A stretch of DNA of 29,718 bases from JBFGCA01 sp041567315. GTDB taxonomy: Bacteria; Acidobacteriota; Thermoanaerobaculia; Multivoradales; JAHEKO01. How positions within the stretch are numbered: the stretch's first letter is position 1; every line of letters starts with the position of its first letter. A program made the position numbers and the translations under genes. The stretch is from NCBI GenBank assembly GCA_041567315.1, contig JBFGCA010000056.1:1-29718 (forward strand), in the 5' to 3' direction. The notes beneath the pieces were generated by a model. That model was not told the origin of the DNA. It searched no databases and worked only from the letters and a program-made list of their open reading frames with translations. This document shows positions 7,689-15,457 of this stretch, one piece after another.

Positions 7689-9439
7689 GGCATCCTCCGG
7701 GCGCCGCCCTGGCGCACCGTGAGATAGCGATCGACCGGCGGCCGCCGCCAGACCTCGCGACGGCCGTCCGGCCAGATCACCTCGAGCTCCGCGATCTCCG
7801 CCGAGTCGCCGAGCCCGACCAGCACCCGCGGCTCGACGCCCGAGGCGTAGCTGCCGTCGGTGTTGGCCCGCCGCCACAGCACCTGGCCGCCCGGCAGCCG
7901 CGCCGCCACCCGCGTCCCCAGCATGTCCCGCAGACCCGGCCCGCCGACCAGCCGCAGACCGAGCCAGCGGCGCGCGCTGCCGACCTGGTTGTCGAGCAGC
8001 TCGGTCGGGCCCATGTTGTTGGCCACCACCAGATCGGTGTCGCCGTCCTGATCCAGGTCGCCGGCCGAGACGCCGCGGCTCACCTCCGACACCTGCAGCG
8101 CCTCACCGGCCCGATCGCTGATCTCCTCGAAGCGGCCGCCGCCAAGGTTGCGGAACAGCTGGTTGGTCTGGCGCAGCGGGAACTTGTCGCCCTCCTGGGC
8201 CAGTTCGGGGATGGTCTTGACCGCCCCGTTGGCGATGAACAGGTCCTGCCAGCCGTCGTTGTCGTAGTCCGAGAGCACGGTGCCGAAGCCGGTGAACTTG
8301 AAGCTCGCCATCCCCAGACCACTCTCGCGGCTCGAGTCGACGAACAGACCGGTGCCGTCGTTGAGGTAGAGGGTGTTGGTCTCGCGGGTGATGTGGGTCA
8401 TGAACAGGTCTTCGCTGCCGTCGCCGTCGAAATCGCCGGCCACCACCCCCATGCTGGCCTCGGGCTTGCCCTCCTCGTTGACCGCCGAGCCGGCGAACAG
8501 GGCCTCGTTGACGAAGGTCCCGTCGCCCTGTTTGATCCACATCTGGTTGGGCATCTGGTCGTTGGCGACGTAGATGTCGGGCCGTCCGTCGCCGTTGAAA
8601 TCGGCCGCCACCACGCCCAGGCCGCTGCCGTACTCGGTGTGGACCCGCGAGCGGGTGGTGACGTCCTCGAAGGTGCCGTCGCCGCGGTTGCGGAACAGGC
8701 GGTCGGGCTCGGGCCGGTAGGCCAGCGGACCGCAGTAGTCGAACTGGCCGGTGGCCGAGGCGCACGGCTTGTGGGTGGCCAGCCGGAAGTCCACGTAGTT
8801 GGCGACGAAGAGGTCGAGCCAGCCGTCCTGGTCGTAGTCGACGAAGGCTGCCGACACGCTCCACCGCCGGTCGTCGGTGCCGGTGACGTCGGTGGTGTCG
8901 GTGAAGGTCCCGTCGCCATTGTTGCGCAGCATCTGGTTCGAACCCATGTTGGTGACGTAGAGGTCGGGCCAGCCGTCGTTGTCGTAGTCACCACTGGTGA
9001 CCCCCATGCCGTAGCCCGGGGTCAGCACCCCCATGCGGTCGGTGACGTCGGTGAAGCGCAGGACCGGGCGGCCGTCGGATCCGAGCCCGGTGTCGTTGCG
9101 GTAGAGGCGGTCGGTGAACGGCTCGGGGTGAGAGGGCTGGAAGGTGGCGTCGGCCAGCGTCTTGCCGGGCCCCAGCATGTGCCCCTGGACGCAGTAGAGG
9201 TCGGTGTCGCCGTCGCCGTCGTAGTCGAAGAGCGCCGCCCCGCCACCGGCCATCTCGGCGAAGTACAGCTCGCCCGACATGCCGTTGAAGTGGACGAAGT
9301 CGAGCCCCACCTCGCGCGACCGCTCGACGAAGACGGGAGCGGGCGGCTCGGCGGCGGCCGGGATGGCCAGGGCCAGCGCCAGGGCGACCGGTGCCCGCCG
9401 GGAAGGGGAGCGAACGGAAAGGGACAAGAGAGGCCTCAC
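7685..9439 (-). CDS. Secreted CRTAC1-like FG-GAP/ASPIC-UnbV protein, first gene of the unit
   Basis: A 584-residue protein. I chose GTG 9439: it gives a short signal peptide (RRAPVALALALAIPAAAEPP) and lies 7 nt after a TAGACT box, whereas the frame above it runs into the divergent kinase region. The mature protein starts with VFVERSREVGLDFVHFNG and FDYDGDGDTDLYCVQGH, then carries FG-GAP/VCBS repeats with D-x-D/N-x-D-G loops, the family cysteines (KPCASATGQFDYC), and a C-terminal ASPIC/UnbV domain ending in LEVIWPDGRREVW. It shares with the product of 4102-5727 a near-identical block (WSASAAFGDADRDGDLDLY versus WSVSAAFVDYDQDGWLDLF), so the two are paralogues flanking the TPR gene. Role unknown. 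Confidence 0.93.
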   Translation of the reverse strand: MRPLLSLSVRSPSRRAPVALALALAIPAAAEPPAPVFVERSREVGLDFVHFNGMSGELYFAEMAGGGAALFDYDGDGDTDLYCVQGHMLGPGKTLADATFQPSHPEPFTDRLYRNDTGLGSDGRPVLRFTDVTDRMGVLTPGYGMGVTSGDYDNDGWPDLYVTNMGSNQMLRNNGDGTFTDTTDVTGTDDRRWSVSAAFVDYDQDGWLDLFVANYVDFRLATHKPCASATGQFDYCGPLAYRPEPDRLFRNRGDGTFEDVTTRSRVHTEYGSGLGVVAADFNGDGRPDIYVANDQMPNQMWIKQGDGTFVNEALFAGSAVNEEGKPEASMGVVAGDFDGDGSEDLFMTHITRETNTLYLNDGTGLFVDSSRESGLGMASFKFTGFGTVLSDYDNDGWQDLFIANGAVKTIPELAQEGDKFPLRQTNQLFRNLGGGRFEEISDRAGEALQVSEVSRGVSAGDLDQDGDTDLVVANNMGPTELLDNQVGSARRWLGLRLVGGPGLRDMLGTRVAARLPGGQVLWRRANTDGSYASGVEPRVLVGLGDSAEIAELEVIWPDGRREVWRRPPVDRYLTVRQGGARRMP

Positions 9440-9446
9440 GCCGAAC

Positions 9447-9452
9447 AGTCTA
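9447..9452 (-). promoter_or_regulatory. TAGACT -10-like box, leaderless start of the ASPIC-TPR-ASPIC unit
   Basis: TAGACT on the minus strand is separated from GTG 9439 by exactly 7 nt, with no purine-rich ribosome binding site between. This geometry puts the predicted transcription start at or next to the start codon, as in leaderless mRNAs. No convincing -35 element is seen. The same hexamer is found before the genes starting at 26397 and 28637. Confidence 0.5.
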
Positions 9453-9514
9453 GCCTGGCAAAGCAGCCTCCGTGCCAACCGGCCGCATCCGGCAGGCGCG
9501 CTGCCGCCGCGAGA

Positions 9515-9520
9515 TATGCT
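9515..9520 (+). promoter_or_regulatory. TATGCT -10-like box, leaderless start of the kinase gene
   Basis: TATGCT fits TANNNT and ends 7 nt before ATG 9528, the same spacing as on the divergent side of this 88-bp intergenic region. An in-frame ATG at 9516 lies inside the box, which argues for 9528 as the true start. There is no Shine-Dalgarno sequence. Confidence 0.45.
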
Positions 9521-9527
9521 CCGGCCA

Positions 9528-11879
9528 ATGATCGAAGCCGGCGCCAGCCTGGGGGCGTTCCGGATCCTCGAGCCGCTGGGCGAGGGTGGCATGGGCGAGG
9601 TCTACCTGGCCGAGGACACCCGGCTGGGCCGCAAAGTGGCGATCAAGGTCCTCGCCGCACACCTGCAGGAGCGGCAGTCGGCCCGCGAGCGGCTGCTCCG
9701 CGAGGCGCGAGCGGCCTCGGCGCTCAGCCATCCCCACGTCTGCACCCTCTACGACGTCGGCACTCACCAGGATCGGCTGCACATCGTCATGGAGTACGTC
9801 GAAGGCACCACGCTGCGCGAGCTGACGCCGCCCGGGGGGCTGCCCGCCGAGCAGGTCGTGGCCTACGGCCGCCAGATCGCCGACGCCCTCGCCCACGCCC
9901 ACGCGCGCGGGGTGGTTCATCGTGACCTCAAGGGCGCCAACGTGATGATCACCACCGAGGGCCGGGTCAAGGTCCTCGACTTCGGTCTCGCCACCGCTCC
10001 GGCGCTGGCCGAGAGCGACGCCGCGACCTCCGAGTGGCCGGACCTCACCGAGCCCGGCACCCTGCTCGGCACGCCGCTCTACATGTCGCCCGAGCAGCTC
10101 CGCGGCGAGACCGCCGACGCCCGCTCCGACCTCTGGGCGCTCGGCGTGGTGCTCCACGAGGCGCTGAGCGGCCGGCCGCCGTTCGGCGGCCGCACCCACT
10201 TCGAGATCAGCTCGGCGGTGCTCACCGAGCCGGCGGCGGCGCTGCCGCCGCGGACGCCGCCGGCGCTGGCGGCGGTGATCACCCGCTGTCTCGACAAGGA
10301 CCCGGCGCGCCGCTACCAGAAGGCCAGCGAGGCGCGGGCCGCGCTCGAAGTGCTGCAGACCGCGCTGGCCGCCGGTCTCGGCGCCGCCGGGTCGGGGCCG
10401 GTGACGGAGTCACGCCTGGCGGCCGCGGCGCTGGCCCCGCCGGCCGCCGCCGACAGCGTCGCCGTCTCCTCGGCCTCGGGGATCCGGTCGGTGGCGGTGC
10501 TGCCGCTGGCCAACCTGTCCCGCGATCCCGAGCAGGAGTACTTCTCGGACGGCATGACCGAGGCACTGATCAACGACCTGGCGCAGATCGGCGCCCTCAA
10601 GGTGATCTCCCGCACCTCGGCGATGCGCTTCAAGGAGAGCGACAAGCCGCTGCCGCAGATCGCCCGCGAGCTGGGGGTCGACGGCGTCCTCGAGGGCTCG
10701 GTGCTGCGCAGCGGCGACAAGGTGCGGATCACCGCCCAGCTGGTCCACGCCGCCAGCGACACCCACTTGTGGGCCGACAGCTACACCGGCGACCTGCGCG
10801 ACATCTTCGAGCTCCAGAGCCGGGTGGCGCAGGCGGTGGCCGGCCGGATCCGGGTGGCGGTGACCGCCGACGAGCGGGCCCAGCTGGCCCATCCGGAAGA
10901 GGTGAATCCCCAGGCCCACGAGGCCTATCTCAAGGCCCGTCACGGCCGCAACATGATCACCGAGGAGGGGCTGGCGCTGGGGGTCCGCTGGGCCGAGAAG
11001 GCGATCGCGCTCGATCCCGACTACGCCCGTCCCTACGCCCTGCTGGCCGAGATCTACGTGCTGCTGGGGATGTACGGCTACCGGCGGCCCCGCGAGGTCT
11101 TCCCGCTCGCCAAGCAGAAGGCGGCGCTGGCCCTGGCCCTCGACGAGGGTCTGGCCGAGGCCCACTCGACCATGGGCTGGGCGGTCCAGGTGCACGACTT
11201 CGATCGCGAAGCGAGCGAGCGCGAGTACCGGCGCGCCCTCGACCTCAACCCCGGCCACGAGGTCACCCTGATGCGCTACGGGGCCTGCCTGGTCGGGCTC
11301 GGCGAGCCGCGCAAGGGCATGGCGATGCTCAAGCGGAGCATCGAGCTCGACCCGCTGGCGCCGATCATGAACGCCATCTACGCCTACGGCCTCTATCTGA
11401 CCCGCGACTACGACGGCGCCATCGGGCACTGCCGCAAGATGGCCGACTGGGAGCCCAACTTCTGGTGGACCTACTGGGACCTCGGCGAGGCCTACGCCGC
11501 CAAGGGCATGTTCCGGGAGGCCATCGAGGCCCACCAGAAGGCCGCCGAGCTGGGCCGCAACCCGTTCACGGCCGGCGGGCTGGGGGCGGCTCTCGCCCGC
11601 GCCGGCGAGCGGGCCGCGGCCGAGGGACTGCTGGCCAAGATGCAGCAGACGGCCAACGAGCGCTACATCCCGCCCTACTTCATCGCCCTCATCCAGCTCG
11701 CCCTCGGCGACCGCTCGGCGGCGCTCGACTCGCTCGAGCGCGCCTGGCAGGAGCGCGACAGCTGGGTCTCCTTCGCCGCCGTCACCCCCGCCCTCGACGA
11801 GCTGCGCTCCGACCCCCGCTTCCAGGCCCTCCTCGACCGGATGGACCTCGCGACCGCGGCCTCGGGCCTGCCGTCATAG
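9528..11879 (+). CDS. Ser/Thr protein kinase with TolB-like and TPR regions
   Basis: A 783-residue protein. Residues about 10-270 form a PknB-type kinase: glycine loop LGEGGMGEVYLAED, VAIKVL lysine, catalytic HRDLKGANVM, DFGLA and MSPEQ. All catalytic residues are present. An Ala/Pro-rich linker without a transmembrane helix leads to a TolB-like N-terminal domain (about 318-445: SVAVLPLANLSRDPEQEYFS, then GVDGVLEGSVLRSGDKVRIT). The rest is TPR repeats (ALDLNPGHEVTLMRYGACLV and others). This architecture is widespread in Acidobacteriota, often with a membrane helix after the kinase; here it appears fully cytosolic. Substrate unknown. It is transcribed divergently from the ASPIC unit and stops 18 nt from the convergent cfa gene. 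Confidence 0.94.
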   Translation: MIEAGASLGAFRILEPLGEGGMGEVYLAEDTRLGRKVAIKVLAAHLQERQSARERLLREARAASALSHPHVCTLYDVGTHQDRLHIVMEYVEGTTLRELTPPGGLPAEQVVAYGRQIADALAHAHARGVVHRDLKGANVMITTEGRVKVLDFGLATAPALAESDAATSEWPDLTEPGTLLGTPLYMSPEQLRGETADARSDLWALGVVLHEALSGRPPFGGRTHFEISSAVLTEPAAALPPRTPPALAAVITRCLDKDPARRYQKASEARAALEVLQTALAAGLGAAGSGPVTESRLAAAALAPPAAADSVAVSSASGIRSVAVLPLANLSRDPEQEYFSDGMTEALINDLAQIGALKVISRTSAMRFKESDKPLPQIARELGVDGVLEGSVLRSGDKVRITAQLVHAASDTHLWADSYTGDLRDIFELQSRVAQAVAGRIRVAVTADERAQLAHPEEVNPQAHEAYLKARHGRNMITEEGLALGVRWAEKAIALDPDYARPYALLAEIYVLLGMYGYRRPREVFPLAKQKAALALALDEGLAEAHSTMGWAVQVHDFDREASEREYRRALDLNPGHEVTLMRYGACLVGLGEPRKGMAMLKRSIELDPLAPIMNAIYAYGLYLTRDYDGAIGHCRKMADWEPNFWWTYWDLGEAYAAKGMFREAIEAHQKAAELGRNPFTAGGLGAALARAGERAAAEGLLAKMQQTANERYIPPYFIALIQLALGDRSAALDSLERAWQERDSWVSFAAVTPALDELRSDPRFQALLDRMDLATAASGLPS

Positions 11880-11897
11880 TGTCCAGCCGCCGGCGGG

Positions 11898-13139
11898 TCA
11901 GCTCACACGGCAGGGCGGCTGGGGCACGCGGGCCTTGGTGAGGACCATCTGCCAGACCTGGTGGCCGCGGGCGCGGGAGAAGCCGGCGCAGCCCAGGAGG
12001 TAGAACTCGAACATGCGCTTGAAGCGGCCGCCGAGCAGCCCGCCGTAGCGCGCTTCGAGCTCGGGCCAGGCGGCCTGGAAGCGGCGGTTCCACTCGAGCA
12101 GGGTGCGCTCGTAGTCGGGGCCGATGTTGTGCAGGTCCTCGAGCACCAGCAGCCCGTCGATGGCGCGGCCGATCTGGGCGATAGACGGCAGGTTGACCAG
12201 CGGAAAGACGTAGTGGTCGATAAAGCCGCCAACCATGTACTGGCTGCCGATCACCCCGATCGAATGGACCAGGGCGATCCCGTCGTCGGCCAGCCGGTCG
12301 TGGACCTGGCGGAAGAACCGCCGGTGGTTGCGGTGGCCGACGTGCTCCAGACAGCCGATCGAGACCACCCGCTCGAAGGTGCCGCCGACCTCGCGGTAGT
12401 CGGCCACCCTGAGCTCCACCGGCAGCCCCGCGCAGCGCCGGTTGCCCAGCTCGGCCTGCTCCTTGGAGAGCGTCACGCCGAGCACGCTGACCCCGTATTC
12501 GCGGGCCGCGAAGCGGGCGAACGGCCCCCAGCCGCAGCCCAGGTCGAGGACCCGCATGCCCGGCTCGAGCCCCAGCTTCTCGGCCACCAGCCGCAACTTG
12601 TCCTCCTGCGCCTGCTCGAGGGTCTGGGCCCCCCGCCGCCAGTAGGCGCAGGTGTAGGCCATGTACTCGGTGTCGAGGAACTTCTCGAACAGGTCGTTGC
12701 CGAGGTCGTAGTGGGGGGCGACCCGCCGGAACACCTGGTCGCGGCCCCAGCGGGTGACCAGCTTGGCGCGCAGCACCTGCAGGAGGCGCGGCAGGTTGCG
12801 CGCCACGTGCCGGACCAGGTGGTGCCGGTTGAGCCGCGCCGACAGCTCGTCGAGCTGCTGGCAGTCCCACTGGCCGTCCATGTAGGACTCGCCCAGCCCC
12901 AGGCTGCCGGCGGCCAGCACCCGGCGGTAGAAGGCCGGATCGTGCACCTGGACGTCCCACGGCCGCGCTCCGCCGATCTCGACGCCGGCCACCGCCAGCA
13001 GCTCGCGGACGGTGCGCTCGTAGCCGCTTGCCCGGCCGGCCGGCGGTCGCTGCCGGCCCCGCGGCCCGCGGGGGAGGCCCGGCCGCCCTTCCTGCCGCGG
13101 CGGCGGGCCATCGGCCCTGCGGGCCGGCTCGGCGGCCAT
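11898..13139 (-). CDS. cfa: Cyclopropane-fatty-acyl-phospholipid synthase
   Basis: A 413-residue SAM-dependent enzyme that methylenates the double bond of unsaturated phospholipid acyl chains. The N-terminal lid domain (WDVQVHDPAFYRRVLAAGSL, GLGESYMDGQWD) precedes a methyltransferase domain with motif I VLDLGCGWGPFARFAA (about 197-212), SKEQAELGNRR, a DYRE acidic site and SIGCLEHVGHRNHRRFF. The conserved HYVFPLVNLPSI and FYLLGCAGFSRARGHQVWQM blocks are also present. The start ATG overlaps the desaturase stop by one base (TGATG). The first 40 residues are Arg/Pro/Gly-rich and not part of the family fold. It lies directly downstream of a desaturase that could supply its substrate. Identification is strong. 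Confidence 0.95.
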   Translation of the reverse strand: MAAEPARRADGPPPRQEGRPGLPRGPRGRQRPPAGRASGYERTVRELLAVAGVEIGGARPWDVQVHDPAFYRRVLAAGSLGLGESYMDGQWDCQQLDELSARLNRHHLVRHVARNLPRLLQVLRAKLVTRWGRDQVFRRVAPHYDLGNDLFEKFLDTEYMAYTCAYWRRGAQTLEQAQEDKLRLVAEKLGLEPGMRVLDLGCGWGPFARFAAREYGVSVLGVTLSKEQAELGNRRCAGLPVELRVADYREVGGTFERVVSIGCLEHVGHRNHRRFFRQVHDRLADDGIALVHSIGVIGSQYMVGGFIDHYVFPLVNLPSIAQIGRAIDGLLVLEDLHNIGPDYERTLLEWNRRFQAAWPELEARYGGLLGGRFKRMFEFYLLGCAGFSRARGHQVWQMVLTKARVPQPPCRVS

Positions 13140-14065
13140 CAGCCCGCCCCCGCCGCCGCCCGCCCGGTCTCCGGCGCCCGCGACGCCAGCTCGTGCGCCG
13201 AGGGCAGCCGCACCGCCCAGGCCAGCCCCACGGCGCGCAGCGCCAGGATGAACGCCCAGGTGAGGTCGAGCTGCCACCAGCTCAGGCCGTGGCGGGCCGA
13301 GGCCGGAAAGGCGTGGTGGTTGTTGTGCCAGCCCTCGCCCAGGCTGAGCAGGGCGCAGAGCGCGTTGTTGGTCGAGCGGTCGCCGACCCGGAAGGGGCGC
13401 GAGCCGAAGACGTGGCAGATCGAGTTGACCGACCAGGTGACGTGCTGGACCAGGAAGATCCGCGCCAGACCGCCCCACAGGAGGCCCAGCAGGGCGCCGC
13501 GCCAGCCCGGCTCGACCGCCCAGCCGGCGGCGGCCGGCAGCAGCAGCCCGAGCCCCACCCAGACTAGGAAGTTCCGGTCCACTGTGGCCACGGCCGGCTC
13601 GGCCATCAGGTCGGGCGCGTAGCGCCGGCGCTGGTCGCCGCGGTCGGCGAACAACCAGCCCAGGTGGGCGTGCCACAGGCCGCGGAGCAGCCCGCCGAAG
13701 CCCTCGCCGTGGTGGTGCGGCGAGTGCGGATCACCGTCGCGGTCGGAAAGCTGGTGGTGGCGCCGGTGCTCGGCCACCCAGCTGATCAGCGGGCCCTGGC
13801 AGGCCATCGAGCCGGCTACCGCCAGCAGCCGTCGGACCGGCAAGCGGGTCTCGAAAGAGCGATGGCTGAACAGCCGGTGGTAGCCGGCGGTGATGCCCAG
13901 CCCGGTGAACAGATAGAGGCCCACCAGCAGCGCCAGGTCGACCGGCCGCAGCACCCCCAGCGCCCAGCTGGTGGCCACCGCGGCCACGAAGCCCACGAGC
14001 GGCACCACGACCACCGCCACCAGCGCCGCCCGGTAGGCGTGGAGGCGGCGCGCGCCCTCAGCCAC
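13139..14065 (-). CDS. Membrane fatty acyl desaturase (delta-9 type)
   Basis: A 308-residue integral membrane di-iron desaturase. All three histidine boxes are present: HRLFSH (63-68), EHRRHH (99-104) and HNNHH (247-251), plus the conserved NSICH near 214-218. Hydrophobic segments at about 15-60, 165-185 and 190-206 fit the family topology. It introduces a cis double bond into a saturated acyl-CoA or acyl-lipid chain using O2, which implies aerobic growth at least at times. Start is GTG 14065, overlapping the upstream membrane-protein gene by 8 nt, and the stop overlaps the cfa start. Coupling with cfa suggests a desaturate-then-cyclopropanate route for membrane lipids. The exact regiospecificity cannot be read from sequence. 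Confidence 0.95.
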   Translation of the reverse strand: MAEGARRLHAYRAALVAVVVVPLVGFVAAVATSWALGVLRPVDLALLVGLYLFTGLGITAGYHRLFSHRSFETRLPVRRLLAVAGSMACQGPLISWVAEHRRHHQLSDRDGDPHSPHHHGEGFGGLLRGLWHAHLGWLFADRGDQRRRYAPDLMAEPAVATVDRNFLVWVGLGLLLPAAAGWAVEPGWRGALLGLLWGGLARIFLVQHVTWSVNSICHVFGSRPFRVGDRSTNNALCALLSLGEGWHNNHHAFPASARHGLSWWQLDLTWAFILALRAVGLAWAVRLPSAHELASRAPETGRAAAGAG

Positions 14066-15311
14066 CCTCGCCCACCCCTCGGGGGTCGAACAGCGCCAGC
14101 CACCCGCGCTCGCGGACGATCCGCCGCAGGTCGTCGAGGTATGGCCACCCGAAGACGAACATCGCCACCGCGGCGGTGGTCGGCAGGAAGATCGTCAGCT
14201 CCGGCAGGCTCACGTAGCCTTTGGTCACGAAGAGCTGGAAGAAGAAGAACCCGTGGAGCCAGAGGGGCGCCAACCAGAGCAGCCGGTCGAGCCGGCAGTC
14301 GGTGGGGTAGCGGAACCAACGGCTGGCCACCAGCAGCACCGCCGCCCCCCAGAAGACGGCGAACAGCACCACGCCGCCGAGCACCGCGTGCTCCGACTGC
14401 ACTACGGCCTTCGAGATCTCCTTGTAGGCCTTGACCAGGCCGAGCGCCGGCAGCACCGCCAGCCCCGCCGCCACCAGACCCCACCCGAGACCCCGCCAGC
14501 CCCGCGGCAGCAGGATTTTGTGCTGGACCAGCCGGAAGGCGAAGGAGAAGCCGGCGACGATGATGAACCAGGCGAAGAAGTTCGAAAGTGGGATGCCGAA
14601 GAAGTCGCTGTAGCCGGGCGCGTTCCACGGCAGGCAGTCGAGCTTGACCAGGTCGGCCGGGAAGTACTCGCCGAACACGTCCGCCGGCCCCACCTTGCCG
14701 GGCTCGGCGAAGGCCTGCAGATCGCCCACCTCCCCCGCGGACCGCGTCACCCGCTCGACCTCCGCCTGGCGCACGCACTGGTTGAGCTGGATCTGTTCCG
14801 CGGCCGTCAGCCCTTCCACCAACTGATCGAACCTGAAGACCAGGTACTTGAGCTTCCAGGTCCACCACTCGTTGATCTCGGCCACCGGGTCGAGCGCAAA
14901 GTCCAGGTTGAGCGCCAGCAGGCCGTCCAGCACCGGGCGGATCTTCCAGTTGGGCTCCAGCTTGTCCGACGTCCGCATCGCCACGTAGACCACGAAGGCC
15001 CAGCCCACCGGGATCCACACCGGAACGCGGAGCAGATAGAGCAGATAGCTCGACTCCGGGTAGGCGTAGATGCTCGCCTCCGCTTCGGGGTCGCCCAGCT
15101 TGTACTCCACGATGAAGGTGAAGATGAGGGTGCCGGCCATTGCGCACAGGGGCGCCCAGGAGCGGCCGTGTCGCTCGTCGAGGCCGCGCCCGATCCTGAG
15201 CGCATGGCGGACGCAGTAGACGAAGAGGACGAAAACCATCAACTCGATGGTCAGGAAAGAGGGCTCGGGCGACAGAGTCCCGCCCAGGATCTTCTCGTTT
15301 CCCCAGGGCAT
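14058..15311 (-). CDS. Multi-pass membrane protein, possibly carotenoid-biosynthesis (CruF/DUF422)-like
   Basis: A 417-residue protein with about eight hydrophobic segments (FLTIELMVFVLFVYCV near the N-terminus, GWAFVVYVA, FFAWFIIVAGFSFAF, VVLFAVFWGAAVLLVA, LWLHGFFFFQLFV, ITAVAMFVFGW-like segment at the end). The first half has features that recall DUF422/CruF carotenoid hydratases: a VPVWIPVGWAFVVY stretch and LALNLDFALDPVAE followed by EWWTWK. This resemblance is from memory of the family and not verified; a new family is possible. A soluble loop (about 185-250) lies between the two membrane halves. Start ATG 15311 is chosen because the first helix follows soon after; no clear ribosome binding site is present. 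It is the first gene of the lipid operon, overlapping the desaturase by 8 nt. Confidence 0.8.
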   Translation of the reverse strand: MPWGNEKILGGTLSPEPSFLTIELMVFVLFVYCVRHALRIGRGLDERHGRSWAPLCAMAGTLIFTFIVEYKLGDPEAEASIYAYPESSYLLYLLRVPVWIPVGWAFVVYVAMRTSDKLEPNWKIRPVLDGLLALNLDFALDPVAEINEWWTWKLKYLVFRFDQLVEGLTAAEQIQLNQCVRQAEVERVTRSAGEVGDLQAFAEPGKVGPADVFGEYFPADLVKLDCLPWNAPGYSDFFGIPLSNFFAWFIIVAGFSFAFRLVQHKILLPRGWRGLGWGLVAAGLAVLPALGLVKAYKEISKAVVQSEHAVLGGVVLFAVFWGAAVLLVASRWFRYPTDCRLDRLLWLAPLWLHGFFFFQLFVTKGYVSLPELTIFLPTTAAVAMFVFGWPYLDDLRRIVRERGWLALFDPRGVGEGG

Positions 15312-15333
15312 CCTGGATCGTGCTTTGAGCGAA

Positions 15334-15339
15334 AGCCTA
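15334..15339 (-). promoter_or_regulatory. Candidate -10 box (TAGGCT) of the lipid operon
   Basis: TAGGCT on the minus strand fits TANNNT, 22 nt before ATG 15311, so the predicted transcript would have a short leader of about 15 nt. No good -35 sequence is found at the usual distance. Weak call based on position and motif only. Confidence 0.3.
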
Positions 15340-15401
15340 ACAGACGCGACGACAGAGGACCGGCTTGCGGGGGCAGCCTGAGACGGACGCCGCCGACTTG
15401 C

Positions 15402-15407
15402 TAGCAT
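15402..15407 (+). promoter_or_regulatory. TAGCAT -10-like box upstream of the sulfatase-fold/GT-C operon
   Basis: TAGCAT (TANNNT) ends 8 nt before the ATG at 15416, which opens a 13-codon ORF whose TGA overlaps the ATG of the lipoprotein gene at 15454. The predicted transcription start is at or near 15416. No consensus -35 is visible. Confidence 0.4.
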
Positions 15408-15415
15408 CCCGCGGG

Positions 15416-15457
15416 ATGCAGGGCCCGAGGCCGCGACTCGCCGGCGGAGCGAGATGA
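15416..15457 (+). CDS. Candidate 13-codon leader ORF
   Basis: ATG 15416 opens a 13-codon frame (MQGPRPRLAGGAR) that ends in TGA overlapping the next start codon as ATGA. It begins 8 nt after a TANNNT box and so could be translated from a leaderless mRNA, feeding ribosomes to the downstream gene by coupling. Against this, the downstream ATG has its own GGAG 6 nt upstream. Too short to test by composition; treat as a hypothesis. Confidence 0.25.
   Translation: MQGPRPRLAGGAR

Noticed and set aside
4102..9439. Repeated GC-rich blocks resembling a repeat array
   Set aside because: They are coding repeats for FG-GAP D-x-D-x-D-G loops and TPR units, not CRISPR or satellite DNA; spacing follows protein repeats.
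7562..9925. 787-residue plus-strand frame
   Set aside because: Antisense of the ASPIC gene running out of frame into the kinase gene; no domain.
11880..11897. Bidirectional terminator between the kinase and cfa genes
   Set aside because: Only a 10-bp palindrome without loop or T-tract; not enough for a terminator call.
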